A stretch of DNA of 64,000 nucleotides from an uncultured Ilumatobacter sp. (GTDB lineage Bacteria > Actinomycetota > Acidimicrobiia > Acidimicrobiales > Ilumatobacteraceae): contig CALFRK010000001.1 in the NCBI GenBank assembly GCA_937919625.1, positions 1-64,000 of the forward strand, given 5' to 3'. Every line of letters starts with the position of its first letter. Within the stretch, counting starts at the first letter, position 1. Below the pieces are notes generated by a model. That model worked only from the letters and a program-made list of their open reading frames with translations, was not told where the DNA came from and ran no database searches. The position numbers were made by a program, and so were the translations under genes. Below are positions 15,600 to 24,507 of the stretch, piece after piece.

Positions 15600-18080
15600 A
15601 TGAGCGAGCACGCAGTGAGCGACCAACCGACCCGAGAGCAGGCACGGATCGTCGTGATCGGTGGTGGCATCGCCGGCTGTAGCACGATGTTCCACCTGGC
15701 GAAGATGGGATGCAGCGACGTGCTGTTGCTCGAGCGCGACGAACTCACATCGGGTTCGACCTGGCACGCGGCTGGGAATGTCCCCACGTACAGCACGAGC
15801 TGGAGCGTGATGAAGGTGCAGTCCTACTCGGCGGCGTTGTTCCGCGAGCTGGCTCAAGATCCCGAATTCCCGATCACCTACCACGTCACCGGGTCCGTGC
15901 GGTTGGCGCACGGCGCGGAGCGGATCGCCGAGTTTCGCCACGTCACCTCGATGGCCAACGCCCAGGGCATGGGCTACGACATGCTGACTCCGGAGCAACT
16001 CGTCGAGCGTTACCCGCTGATCGAGACCCACGACTTGGCGGGTGCCTTGTGGGATCCCCTCGACGGCGACATCGACCCGTCCCAGGTAACCCAGGCGATG
16101 GCACGCGCCGGGCGTGCACTCGGAGCGCGGGTGCGACGCTTCGAGCGGGTCGTCGCACTGGAGCAGCATCCGAACCATTCCTGGACGGTGACAACTCGCA
16201 CCGCCGACGGCGAGCATCACGTCGTCGACTGCGAGATCGTGGTCAATGCAGCCGGCTACCGCGCCGGCGAGGTGATGCAGCTGATCGGCCGCCACCATCC
16301 GATCGCGCAGATGTCGCATCAGTACTACGTAACCGACGAGATCGCCGAGCTAACGGCGCGCGACACCCCGCTCCCGCTGCTGCGCGACCCCGACACGTCG
16401 TACTATCTGCGCCAAGAGCGCAACAGCTTCATCCTTGGGCCGTACGAGTGGAAGGCCACCGCGATGTGGCGCGACGGCATCCCCGACAAGTTCGCCAACA
16501 TGCTGTGGAGCGAAGACCTCGAACGGCTTGAACCGCAGATCCTCGACGCCGGCGAGCGGGTGCCCGTGTTGGGCGAGGCAGGCATCGCCCGCGTTGTCAA
16601 CGGGCCGATCCCGTACGCACCCGACGGCAATCCCTATCTCGGCCCCGAGCGCGGCCTGCGCAACTTCTTCCACTGCAACACGTTCAGCTTCGGCATCGCA
16701 CAAGGTGGAGGCGCCGGCAAGGCGATCGCCGAATGGATCCTCGACGGCCGGCCCGAGTTCGACATCTGGTCGATCGATCGTCGCCGCTACAAGGACTACG
16801 CAACGACCCAGTACACGATCGACAAGGCGATCGAGGTGTACCAGAACGAGTACGCGATGGGCTTCCCATTTGAGGAGCGGCCGGCCGGCCGGCCGGCCTA
16901 CACGTCACCGCTGTACGCCAAGCTGCTTGCAAAAGGGGCCTACTACGGCGCCCGGGGCGGGTGGGAGCGTCCGACCTGGTTCGACACGGGCCACGGAACG
17001 CCCGCAGCGATCACCGACCACTCGCTGTCGTTCTTGCGTCGCAACGCTTGGCGCCCCTTGGTGGCCGAGGAATGCGACGCTGTGCGCAACCGTGTCGGAC
17101 TGCTCGACTTTCCGGGCTTCTCTAAGTTCGAGGTGCGCGGTACTGGCGCCGAGTCCTATCTGGACCGTCTGCTGTGCACGAAACTGCCAAGGCTGGGACG
17201 CGTGTCGCTCGTGTACGCCCTGCTGCCCGATGGCAAGGTGCTCAGCGAGTTCACGCTCACCCGGGTCGCCAACGATCACTTCTATCTCGTGGGCGCGGCC
17301 GGTGCCGAGTGGCACGACCTCGACGTGCTCGAGCACGCCTTGCCCGACGACGGCTCGGTCGCGGTCAGCAACGTCACGGCCGACTACGGCTCGCTCGTTC
17401 TGGCGGGTCCGAGGTCGCGTGAGGTGTTGTCCCAGATCACCGAAACGCCGCTCGACAACGCCGCGTTCCCGTGGTTGTCGATGCGTTCGATCGCGACCGC
17501 GGTCGGTCCGGTCCGCGCCCTGCGGGTCAATTACGTCGGCGAACTGGGGTGGGAGCTGCACGCTTCCAACGCCCAGATAGAAGCCCTGTACGACGCGATC
17601 TGGTCGGCCGGCGAACCACACGGCATTCGCGATTTCGGCATTTACGCCGTCGACAGTCTGCGCCTCGACAAGGGTTACCGAGGGTGGAAGGTCGATCTTG
17701 AGATCGGGTTCTCGCTGTTCGACGCGTCGATGGATCGCTTCGTCGACCTTTCCAAGCCCGACTTCGTCGGCAAGCCGGCGATGGTCGCCGAGCGCGAGAG
17801 TGGCCCCGCTTGGCGCTTCGTGTCGATGACCCTTGATGATCCCGGCGATGCCGACGCGCCCTTCTGCGCTTCGGTGTTCAGCGGTGATCGCCGGGTGGGC
17901 CTCGTCACGTCCGGCGGTTGGAGCTTCACACTCGGCCAGAGCGTGGCACTCGCCTACGTTCGTCCCGAGTTCGAGGCGTCGGGGACAAAGCTCGAGGTCG
18001 AGATATTCGGTCGGCGGCAACCGGCGACGGTCGGGACCGAGCCGCTTTTCGATCCCGAGAACACTCGATTGCGAGGATGA
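15600..18080 (+). CDS. FAD oxidoreductase-GcvT fusion, paralog 2 (divergent folate domain)
   Basis: 826 residues with the same layout as its neighbour: FAD-binding VVIGGGIAGCSTMFHLA, flavin-linking GSTWHAAGNVPT, and a C-terminal GcvT-like part with VNYVGELGWELH. It differs where the others carry a (D/N)xTPxEAG-type motif: here the region reads YRGWKVDLEIGFSLFDASMD, so the folate-site loop is altered. AAGGAG lies about 11 nt before ATG 15600. It is followed 86 bp later by the AhpD-like selenoprotein gene and then an aldehyde dehydrogenase, a plausible operon. The substrate is unknown, probably an N-methylated amino acid or betaine derivative. Confidence 0.82.
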   Translation: MSEHAVSDQPTREQARIVVIGGGIAGCSTMFHLAKMGCSDVLLLERDELTSGSTWHAAGNVPTYSTSWSVMKVQSYSAALFRELAQDPEFPITYHVTGSVRLAHGAERIAEFRHVTSMANAQGMGYDMLTPEQLVERYPLIETHDLAGALWDPLDGDIDPSQVTQAMARAGRALGARVRRFERVVALEQHPNHSWTVTTRTADGEHHVVDCEIVVNAAGYRAGEVMQLIGRHHPIAQMSHQYYVTDEIAELTARDTPLPLLRDPDTSYYLRQERNSFILGPYEWKATAMWRDGIPDKFANMLWSEDLERLEPQILDAGERVPVLGEAGIARVVNGPIPYAPDGNPYLGPERGLRNFFHCNTFSFGIAQGGGAGKAIAEWILDGRPEFDIWSIDRRRYKDYATTQYTIDKAIEVYQNEYAMGFPFEERPAGRPAYTSPLYAKLLAKGAYYGARGGWERPTWFDTGHGTPAAITDHSLSFLRRNAWRPLVAEECDAVRNRVGLLDFPGFSKFEVRGTGAESYLDRLLCTKLPRLGRVSLVYALLPDGKVLSEFTLTRVANDHFYLVGAAGAEWHDLDVLEHALPDDGSVAVSNVTADYGSLVLAGPRSREVLSQITETPLDNAAFPWLSMRSIATAVGPVRALRVNYVGELGWELHASNAQIEALYDAIWSAGEPHGIRDFGIYAVDSLRLDKGYRGWKVDLEIGFSLFDASMDRFVDLSKPDFVGKPAMVAERESGPAWRFVSMTLDDPGDADAPFCASVFSGDRRVGLVTSGGWSFTLGQSVALAYVRPEFEASGTKLEVEIFGRRQPATVGTEPLFDPENTRLRG

Positions 18081-18166
18081 ACGGCACGTCAAATTCTGGC
18101 ATTGTGTGATCGTGCCGAGTAGCTCGCTGTGCTGCCGTCGCCCACGACGATGTGAGACGCTGGCAA

Positions 18167-18715
18167 ATGGCAAGAATTGAGACCGTGCCCGATGATTCGT
18201 GGGACGGCGAGCTCGGCAAGCTGTACCCAACGGTCGTCGACCCGAAATACGGACGCGTCGACAACATCATCGCCGTGCACTCGCTCAACCCCCGCGGATT
18301 GGCTGCGCATCAGAGTTTGTACGGGTCCGCGATGGCGAGCACGGCCTCGCTGCGCAAGGTCGAACGCGAGCTGATCGCGCTCGTCGTCAGCCTTGAGAAC
18401 CACTGCCACTATTGAATAGATCATCACGGGCGCGGTCTGCGCCTGCTGCTCAAGAACGATGAACTGGTAACCGCCGTCGAGCGTGACTGGCGAATCGCCG
18501 ACCTTTCCAAAAAGCGCCAAGCGATGCTGTCGTTTGCGATCAAACTCACCGTGACACCCGGCGCGATGAACGACGACGACACCCAAGTGCTGCGAACGGC
18601 CGGCTTTTCTGACCGTGACATCCTCGACATAGTCGAAGTGGTCGCCTACTACGCCTACGCCAACCGCATTGCCGACGGTCTCGGGATCGAGATCGAACCC
18701 TGGATCACCGACTGA
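18167..18715 (+). CDS. AhpD/carboxymuconolactone decarboxylase-family selenoprotein (Sec encoded by TGA 18413-18415)
   Basis: One frame encodes 182 residues if TGA 18413 is read as selenocysteine. Before it: MARIETVPDD ... SLRKVERELIALVVSLENHCHY. After it: IDHHGRGLRLLLKND ... GLGIEIEPWITD. The TGA falls at position 83, giving CHYU in place of the AhpD CxxC. The spacing of E68, C80, U83 and H87 matches the Glu-Cys-Cys-His catalytic set of AhpD (E118, C130, C133, H137 in M. tuberculosis). The C-terminal half is well preserved, which argues against decay. AhpD-like proteins are thiol peroxidases or hydroperoxide reductases; here the enzyme could remove peroxide made by the flanking flavin oxidoreductases. 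The alternative is a nonsense mutation of TGC/TGT. Confidence 0.82.
18413..18444 (+). promoter_or_regulatory. Candidate bacterial SECIS element
   Basis: After the UGA come 18 nt and then the loop GGUCU (18434-18438), closed by a perfect 5-bp stem GGCGC/GCGCC (18429-18433 with 18439-18443). Counting the U of UGA as 1, the loop G and U fall at 23 and 24. These are the positions recognised by SelB in the E. coli fdhF SECIS, whose loop is also GGUCU as I recall it. Confidence 0.75.
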
Positions 18716-18847
18716 GAACACCCGCGCTGAGTGTGTCAGGCACACGATTGCGGCGGTTCCGGAGCGATCGCTTGTACGGGTTCCCTGGCATACTCGATAC
18801 CACGCACGATGGGCGTCACAGGCCACGTCACAGAGGAGAATTCCAAG

Positions 18848-20239
18848 TTGTCCCACTCCATTCAGATCGTGTCGCCCGTCAACGGCGAGGTGTACTCCCA
18901 ACACTCCCTGTCGGATCAGCAGCAGGTGACCGACGCTGCGTTGCGGGCCCAGCAGGCGCAAGCGCAATGGGCCCAGGTTCCGATGCGCGATCGACAGATG
19001 ATCTGCCGACGGTTCATGCGTCTCTTCGATCAGCAACGCCAGCAGATCGTGAACGAACTGGCATGGCTGATGGGGCGCCCGGTCGCTGTTGGATCCGGCG
19101 AAGTGAGCGGTGTGATCGAGCGCTCTACCTATCTGATCGACGTCGCCCCCGAGGCCCTCGCCGATCAGCACTTCGACGATCTCGCCGGCTTCGACCGGTG
19201 GGCTTCGCGCGAGCCGCTCGGAGTCGTGTTCATCATCGCCCCGTGGAACTACCCATACCTCACGTCGATCAACTCGATCGTTCCGGCCTTGCTGGCCGGA
19301 AACGCTGTCTTGCTGAAGCACGCATCACAGACCACCCCGTGCGCCAATCGCCTGGCCGACACCTTCAGTGCCGCCGGCCTGCCCGACGACCTGTTGGTGC
19401 CGCTGGCGATGTCGCACTCCGTTGCGGCAGCCCTGATCGGTGGGTCGGTGGTTGATCAGGTCGTCCTGACCGGATCGGTGGAGGCTGGTCGAACGATTCA
19501 GAAGGCCGCTGCCGATCGATTCATCGGAGTCGCCACCGAACTCGGCGGCAAGGATCCGGCATACGTGCGCGCCGACGCCGACCTGGCCCACACCGTGCCG
19601 GCGCTGGTCGAGGGCAGCTTCTTCAACTCCGGGCAGTCATGCTGTGCGATCGAGCGGATTTACGTCCACGCCGGCATCTTCGACGAAGTGGTCGAACTGT
19701 TCGTGGCCGAAACCAACCGGCTCGTGCTCGGCAACCCGCTCGACCCCACGACGACGCTCGGGCCAATGGTCACGGCGCGCGCTGCCGACCAAGTGCGACT
19801 GCAGGTAGCCGACGCCGTGCAGGCCGGAGCAAGATCTCTGATCGATGCATCCGACTTCCCTGGCGACACTCCCGGCACGGCCTACATGGCGCCCCAAGTG
19901 CTGATCGACGTCGACCACCAGATGGCGCTGATGACCGAGGAAACGTTCGGCCCGGCGATCGGCATCATGTCGGTCGCAGACGACGCCGAGGCGGTGCGAT
20001 TGATGAACGACAGCCGATACGGCCTGTCGGCCTCGGTGTGGTCTCGAGACCCGGATGCGGTTCGCAGCATCGACCACGGTCTACAGACGGGAACAGTGTT
20101 CATGAACCGATGCGACTACCTCGACCCGATGCTGCCGTGGGTCGGGGTCAAAGACACAGGCCGCGGCTGCTCGCTGTCGAAGTGGGGGTTCCTCGCCCTC
20201 ACCCGCCCCAAATCCCACCACTACCGCCTCCCAACGTGA
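18848..20239 (+). CDS. NAD(P)-dependent aldehyde dehydrogenase
   Basis: About 463 residues of the ALDH superfamily: APWNYPYLTS (Asn of the oxyanion site), ELGGKDPAYV (general-base Glu) and FFNSGQSCCAIERIYV (catalytic Cys), ending KSHHYRLPT. It resembles short succinate-semialdehyde or betaine-aldehyde type enzymes. I chose TTG 18848 because AGAGGAGA lies 9 nt upstream; ATG 18809 is an in-frame alternative that would place the ribosome site inside the gene. Oxidation of an aldehyde formed from a methylated amine would fit, but the substrate is not predictable. Confidence 0.8.
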   Translation: MSHSIQIVSPVNGEVYSQHSLSDQQQVTDAALRAQQAQAQWAQVPMRDRQMICRRFMRLFDQQRQQIVNELAWLMGRPVAVGSGEVSGVIERSTYLIDVAPEALADQHFDDLAGFDRWASREPLGVVFIIAPWNYPYLTSINSIVPALLAGNAVLLKHASQTTPCANRLADTFSAAGLPDDLLVPLAMSHSVAAALIGGSVVDQVVLTGSVEAGRTIQKAAADRFIGVATELGGKDPAYVRADADLAHTVPALVEGSFFNSGQSCCAIERIYVHAGIFDEVVELFVAETNRLVLGNPLDPTTTLGPMVTARAADQVRLQVADAVQAGARSLIDASDFPGDTPGTAYMAPQVLIDVDHQMALMTEETFGPAIGIMSVADDAEAVRLMNDSRYGLSASVWSRDPDAVRSIDHGLQTGTVFMNRCDYLDPMLPWVGVKDTGRGCSLSKWGFLALTRPKSHHYRLPT

Positions 20240-20241
20240 CA

Positions 20242-20288
20242 GCACGGCGTAACGGTTTGGTGCCTGGCACCAAACCGTTACGCAGTGC
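20242..20288. repeat. 47-nt near-perfect palindrome
   Basis: Arms 20247-20264 and 20266-20283 are perfectly complementary (18 bp) around a single T. After one mismatch, 4 more pairs follow (20242-20245 with 20285-20288). It starts 2 nt after the aldehyde dehydrogenase stop. It may work as a terminator or be a REP-like element with the TGCCTGGCA core. There is no T tract. Confidence 0.8.
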
Positions 20289-20368
20289 GGCTCTGATCGA
20301 TGCTTCGGACGCCACGGATGGTGGGCCCTTTCTCGAGCGCGGTTGGGTGACGAGTAGAATCCGCGGCG

Positions 20369-22831
20369 ATGGTCGATTTCCATACCTCGGCGCGGGCAGT
20401 GATCATCGGCGGCGGGATCGTCGGCTGCTCAACGGCTTACCACCTCGCCCATCTCGGTTGGACCGACACCGTGCTCGTCGAGCGTGGCCAACTCACATGC
20501 GGTTCAACCTTCCACGCCGCCGGGTTGGTCGGCCAGCTCAGATCGAGTGCCAACACAACCCAGCTGCTCGGCTATTCGGTCGATCTCTACAGGCGGCTCG
20601 AGGCCGAGACCGGTCAAGCGACAGGGTGGAAGATGAACGGCGGCCTCCGCCTGGCGTGCAACGCCGAGCGGTGGGAAGAGGTCAAACGGCAGGCCACGAC
20701 AGCTACCTCGTTCGGGCTCGAGATGCACCTACTGTCGCCGGCCGAAGCACGCGCCATGTGGCCGCTGATGCAGGTCGACGACCTGGTCGGGGCGGCGTTC
20801 TTGCCAACCGACGGACAGGCCAACCCGACCGACATCACGATGGCGCTCGCCAAAGGGGCCCGCCAGGCCGGGGCGACGATCGTCGAGGACTGCTTTGTCG
20901 AACGCATCGACGTGGCCGACGGTCGGATCACCGGTGTGGTCACGTCGCATCTCGGTGTTGAGCGCCGCATCGAATGTGAGGTAGTCGTGCTGTGCGCTGG
21001 GCAGTGGACCCGCCAGTTGGCCGCGGCGATCGGCGTGAACGTGCCGCTGGTGTCGGTCGAGCACCAATACGTGATCACCGAACCGTTCGGCGTGGCCCGC
21101 GATCTACCGACATTGCGCGACCCCGACCGGCTCACGTATTACAAGGAAGAGGTCGGTGGGTTGGTGATGGGCGGCTACGAACCGAATCCGAAGCCGTGGT
21201 CGGCGTCGGTCAAGCGGGTGCCCGACGACTTCACGTTTCGCCTGCTCGACAGCGACTGGGATCACTTCGCACCGATCATGGAATCGGCGATAGGACGCGT
21301 GCCCCAACTCGCGGAGGTCGGCATCAACCAGTTGGTCAACGGGCCCGAAAGCTTCACGCCGGACGGAATGTTCATCCTCGGCGAGGCACCAGAACTGAAC
21401 AACTGTTTCATCGGCGCCGGTTTCAACGCGTTCGGGATCGCGGCCGGGGGAGGCGCCGGGATGGCGCTCGCCGAGTGGGTCGTGCAAGGTGCCCCACCGT
21501 ACGATCTGTGGAACGCCGACATTCGCCGTTTCGGGCGCAACCACCGCTCGATCGAGTGGGTCCGAACCCGCACACTCGAGGCGTACGCCAAGCACTACAC
21601 GATGGCGTGGCCGCACGAGGAGCACGAGAGTGCACGCCCATCTCGGCGCTCCCCGCTGTATGACCGACTGCTCGCCCAAGGCGCCTGCTTCGGCGAAAAG
21701 CTCGGGTGGGAGCGACCGAATTGGTTCGCGTCTGGCGACGCTGGAGAACAGCCGCTCGACCTCTACTCCTACGCCCGCCAGAACTGGTTCGCGGCGGTCG
21801 GCCGCGAACATCGAGCGATACGTGAAACAGCAGCGTTGATCGACCAGACCTCGTTCGCCAAGTTCGTGCTCGCCGGAAGTGGCGCGGCAGCGGCGTTGAA
21901 CTGGATCTGCGCCAATAACGTCGACAAGCCTGTCGGGGCATTGACGTATACGCAGATGCTCAACCCACACGGTGGGATCGAGTGCGATGTCACGGTCGGA
22001 CGAACTGGCGAGGAGGAGTTCTACATCGTCACCGGTACGGGGTTCGCGACCCACGACTTCGACTGGATCAAACGCAACATCCCACCTCATGCCGACGCCA
22101 GGCTTATCGACGTCACCTCTGGGCGGTCGGTCTTGACCGTCATGGGCCCGGCGTCGCGGGCGATCCTCGCCGACCTGTCCGACGAAGACGTGAGCAACGA
22201 AGGCTTCGCGTTCGGTACATTGCGCCGTCTGTCGATCGCGTCGTGCGAGGTGATGGCGTTGCGTATCACGTATGTCGGCGAGCTCGGCTACGAGCTGCAC
22301 GTGCCGGTCGAGTCGGCGGCCACCGTGTACGACGCGCTGATCCTCGCCGGCGGGCGGCACGGGCTCATGAACGCCGGCTACCGGGCGATCGAGAGTTGTC
22401 GTCTCGAGAAGGGCTACCGCGCCTGGGGCAGCGATATCGGGCCGGATCACACGCCGATCGAGGCCGGGCTGGCGTGGGCCGTGAAAGACCGCGGCGCGGT
22501 CGATTTCATCGGGCGCGAGGCGATCTCGGCGCAACGTGTCCACGGCGTTCACAAGCGCCTCGCCGGGTTCACCACCGATCCGTCGGTGGTATTGCTCGGA
22601 CGCGAGACCATCTACCGCGATGGCGAACGGGTCGGCTGGCTGTCGAGCGCCGGATTCGGCTACACGGTCGATCGGTCGATCGGCTACGGCTACGTGCGTC
22701 ACACTGACGGCGTGACCGCCGACTTCGTACATTCCGGTCACTACGAGCTGGAGGTGGCGACCGAGCGCGTGGCGTGCGCTGTGTCGCTGCGGCCGTTCTA
22801 CGACACGCACGGCGATCGGGTCCGATCCTGA
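20369..22831 (+). CDS. FAD oxidoreductase-GcvT fusion, paralog 3
   Basis: 820 residues with N-terminal VIIGGGIVGCSTAYHLA, the flavin-linking motif GSTFHAAGLVGQL (Phe replaces the usual Trp before His), and a GcvT-like C-terminus with ITYVGELGYELHVP and DIGPDHTPIEAGLAWAV. It is closest in motif detail to paralog 1 and keeps the complete folate-domain loop. ATG 20369 follows a weak ribosome site. The downstream choline-kinase-like gene overlaps or abuts it, so the two are co-transcribed. Role: N-demethylation of an amine or betaine-derived substrate with methylene-THF formation (inferred from family). Confidence 0.84.
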   Translation: MVDFHTSARAVIIGGGIVGCSTAYHLAHLGWTDTVLVERGQLTCGSTFHAAGLVGQLRSSANTTQLLGYSVDLYRRLEAETGQATGWKMNGGLRLACNAERWEEVKRQATTATSFGLEMHLLSPAEARAMWPLMQVDDLVGAAFLPTDGQANPTDITMALAKGARQAGATIVEDCFVERIDVADGRITGVVTSHLGVERRIECEVVVLCAGQWTRQLAAAIGVNVPLVSVEHQYVITEPFGVARDLPTLRDPDRLTYYKEEVGGLVMGGYEPNPKPWSASVKRVPDDFTFRLLDSDWDHFAPIMESAIGRVPQLAEVGINQLVNGPESFTPDGMFILGEAPELNNCFIGAGFNAFGIAAGGGAGMALAEWVVQGAPPYDLWNADIRRFGRNHRSIEWVRTRTLEAYAKHYTMAWPHEEHESARPSRRSPLYDRLLAQGACFGEKLGWERPNWFASGDAGEQPLDLYSYARQNWFAAVGREHRAIRETAALIDQTSFAKFVLAGSGAAAALNWICANNVDKPVGALTYTQMLNPHGGIECDVTVGRTGEEEFYIVTGTGFATHDFDWIKRNIPPHADARLIDVTSGRSVLTVMGPASRAILADLSDEDVSNEGFAFGTLRRLSIASCEVMALRITYVGELGYELHVPVESAATVYDALILAGGRHGLMNAGYRAIESCRLEKGYRAWGSDIGPDHTPIEAGLAWAVKDRGAVDFIGREAISAQRVHGVHKRLAGFTTDPSVVLLGRETIYRDGERVGWLSSAGFGYTVDRSIGYGYVRHTDGVTADFVHSGHYELEVATERVACAVSLRPFYDTHGDRVRS

Positions 22832-23760
22832 CTGCGCTCCCGAACGGGTTCGGTGAGATCACCCAGGCGCTCCGCACGAGCTTTCCGGATTGGTCGGCCG
22901 ATGAGGTCGTGCTCGAACCTCTCGGTGGTGGGCTCACGAACCACAACGTGCTCGTGACGGTCGCGTCGCTGGCGCCGCGGCGCTTTGTGGCCCGGCTACC
23001 CGGCGATCGAACAGAGTTGCTCGGCATCGACCGGGCCAACGAGGCCGAGGCGGCCCGCCGCGCCGCCGACCTCGGCATCGGCCCACCGGTCTTCGGCGAA
23101 CTGCTCGGAATCGGCACCCTCGTCACCGACTTCATGCCGGGCGGTCATCTTCACCACGACGACTTCGTCGCACGACTCGAGGAAGTCGTCGGTCTCATCC
23201 AGCGATTCCATCGAGCAGCACCGCTGGGCGGCGCGTTCGCGATCCATCGAGTAGTCGAACGGCACGCCAGGGATGCGTCCAATCACGGTGCCACTGTGCC
23301 GGTCGCGTTCGATGACCTGCAGGCGCTGTCGATCCGGATCGAGACCGCGTTCGCGGCGGCACCTGACGCGCTGGTGCCATGCCACAATGATCTGCTGCCC
23401 GGCAACATCCTGTTCGATGGCGACCGCACCTGGTTGCTCGACTTCGAGTACGCCGGCATGAACGACCGCTCGTTCGATCTCGCCAACCTCTCGATCAATA
23501 ACGGCTTCAGCGCCGCCGACGACGAGCGACTCCTCACGTTGTATTTCGGTTCGGTCGCCGACCGCCATCGTGCCCGACTGGCCCTCATGAAGATCATGAG
23601 CGAGTTCCGCGAAGCGATGTGGGCCATGGTGCAGCAGGCGGTCAGCACGCTCGATACCGACTTCGCTACCTACGCCGACGAGCGGCTCGGTAGTGCCCAG
23701 GCGCTCGCCTCCGGTGGCGACCTGTCGGATTTGCTACGAGCAGCATCGGCGCCGTGCTGA
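22774..23760 (+). CDS. Choline/ethanolamine kinase-like phosphotransferase
   Basis: Aminoglycoside phosphotransferase/choline-kinase fold. Glycine-rich LGGGLTNHNVLV, Brenner's catalytic loop VPCHNDLLPGNIL and the metal site WLLDFEYAGMNDRSFDLANL are all present, as in LicA-type choline kinases. GTG 22774 would overlap paralog 3 by 58 bp. The conserved part starts near FGEITQAL, so the true start may be a CTG at 22828 that overlaps the TGA. Location among amine demethylases suggests a methylated amino alcohol as substrate. It is convergent with the HAD gene, with a 2-nt gap. Confidence 0.75.
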   Translation: MRCVAAAVLRHARRSGPILTALPNGFGEITQALRTSFPDWSADEVVLEPLGGGLTNHNVLVTVASLAPRRFVARLPGDRTELLGIDRANEAEAARRAADLGIGPPVFGELLGIGTLVTDFMPGGHLHHDDFVARLEEVVGLIQRFHRAAPLGGAFAIHRVVERHARDASNHGATVPVAFDDLQALSIRIETAFAAAPDALVPCHNDLLPGNILFDGDRTWLLDFEYAGMNDRSFDLANLSINNGFSAADDERLLTLYFGSVADRHRARLALMKIMSEFREAMWAMVQQAVSTLDTDFATYADERLGSAQALASGGDLSDLLRAASAPC

Positions 23761-23762
23761 TA

Positions 23763-24500
23763 TCAGCGCAGCGCTGAGCCGACGCCAACCTCGTCGATGC
23801 TCGACACGGTCGCATCGGAACCAGCGGCGGCGGCCGTGCCGTGGCCGACGGCGATGAACCAGGCACCTGCAGCTCGGGCCGCATTCTGGTCGGCCATCGA
23901 GTCGCCGACCAACACGATCCTGTCGGCCGGGCACCCCATCGCCTGCCCGATCCGGTGCAACCCGTCAGGGTGCGGCTTGGGGTATTCGACATCGTCGGCG
24001 GTGATCGCGACCGAGACGAGCTCGAGCACACCGACCTGTTCGAGAAAGCGAACGGTGGGCCCCCGGTCATCGCTGGTGAAGATGGCGATCTTCACCCCAC
24101 GGGCGGCAAGCCGCGTGAAGATGAGACCGACATCGGCCAGCGTGACAGGGACGGTGCGGGCAACCGCCGCGTCGACCTCAGTGCGAGCACGTTCAAGCGC
24201 AGCCTCGACACCGTGCAGTGACCATCCCGCAGCGAGCAACAGATCGCGAGTGACGTCGCCGGCAAGACCGAGCGTCCCAGCCGCGAACGTGCTGTCGGGA
24301 ACGAGGCGTCCTGTGACGAGGTCCAAACCGAGAGTGTCGGACAAGTCGTGGATCAGCCCGTCGTCGTCGCCGGCGACGGCGGCCACCCAACTCCGCGCCA
24401 TCGGCCCCCACGACGAGTCGAGATCGACCAGCGTGCCGTCCTTGTCGAACACGACGACGTCGACATCGAAGTCGCGTTCGTGAACTCGAATGACAGGCAT
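23763..24500 (-). CDS. HAD-superfamily phosphatase
   Basis: 245 residues. Motif I is FDKDGTLVDLDSSW (nucleophile Asp and +2 Asp), motif II IAIFTSDD, and motifs III/IV EYPKPHPDGLHRI and IVLVGDSMADQNAA. Phosphoglycolate-phosphatase-like subfamily. It is the last gene of the ABC importer operon, 7 nt after the ATPase stop. The start is ATG 24500. A phosphatase in a transport operon near a choline-kinase-like gene hints at phosphorylated amino alcohols, but the substrate is unknown. Confidence 0.8.
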   Translation of the reverse strand: MPVIRVHERDFDVDVVVFDKDGTLVDLDSSWGPMARSWVAAVAGDDDGLIHDLSDTLGLDLVTGRLVPDSTFAAGTLGLAGDVTRDLLLAAGWSLHGVEAALERARTEVDAAVARTVPVTLADVGLIFTRLAARGVKIAIFTSDDRGPTVRFLEQVGVLELVSVAITADDVEYPKPHPDGLHRIGQAMGCPADRIVLVGDSMADQNAARAAGAWFIAVGHGTAAAAGSDATVSSIDEVGVGSALR

Positions 24501-24507
24501 CGCGCCG

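Noticed and set aside
18167-18715. Reading the AhpD-like gene as a pseudogene with a nonsense codon
   Set aside because: The stop is TGA exactly at an active-site Cys, the rest of the protein is intact, and a SECIS-like hairpin sits in the correct register. I keep nonsense mutation only as the alternative.
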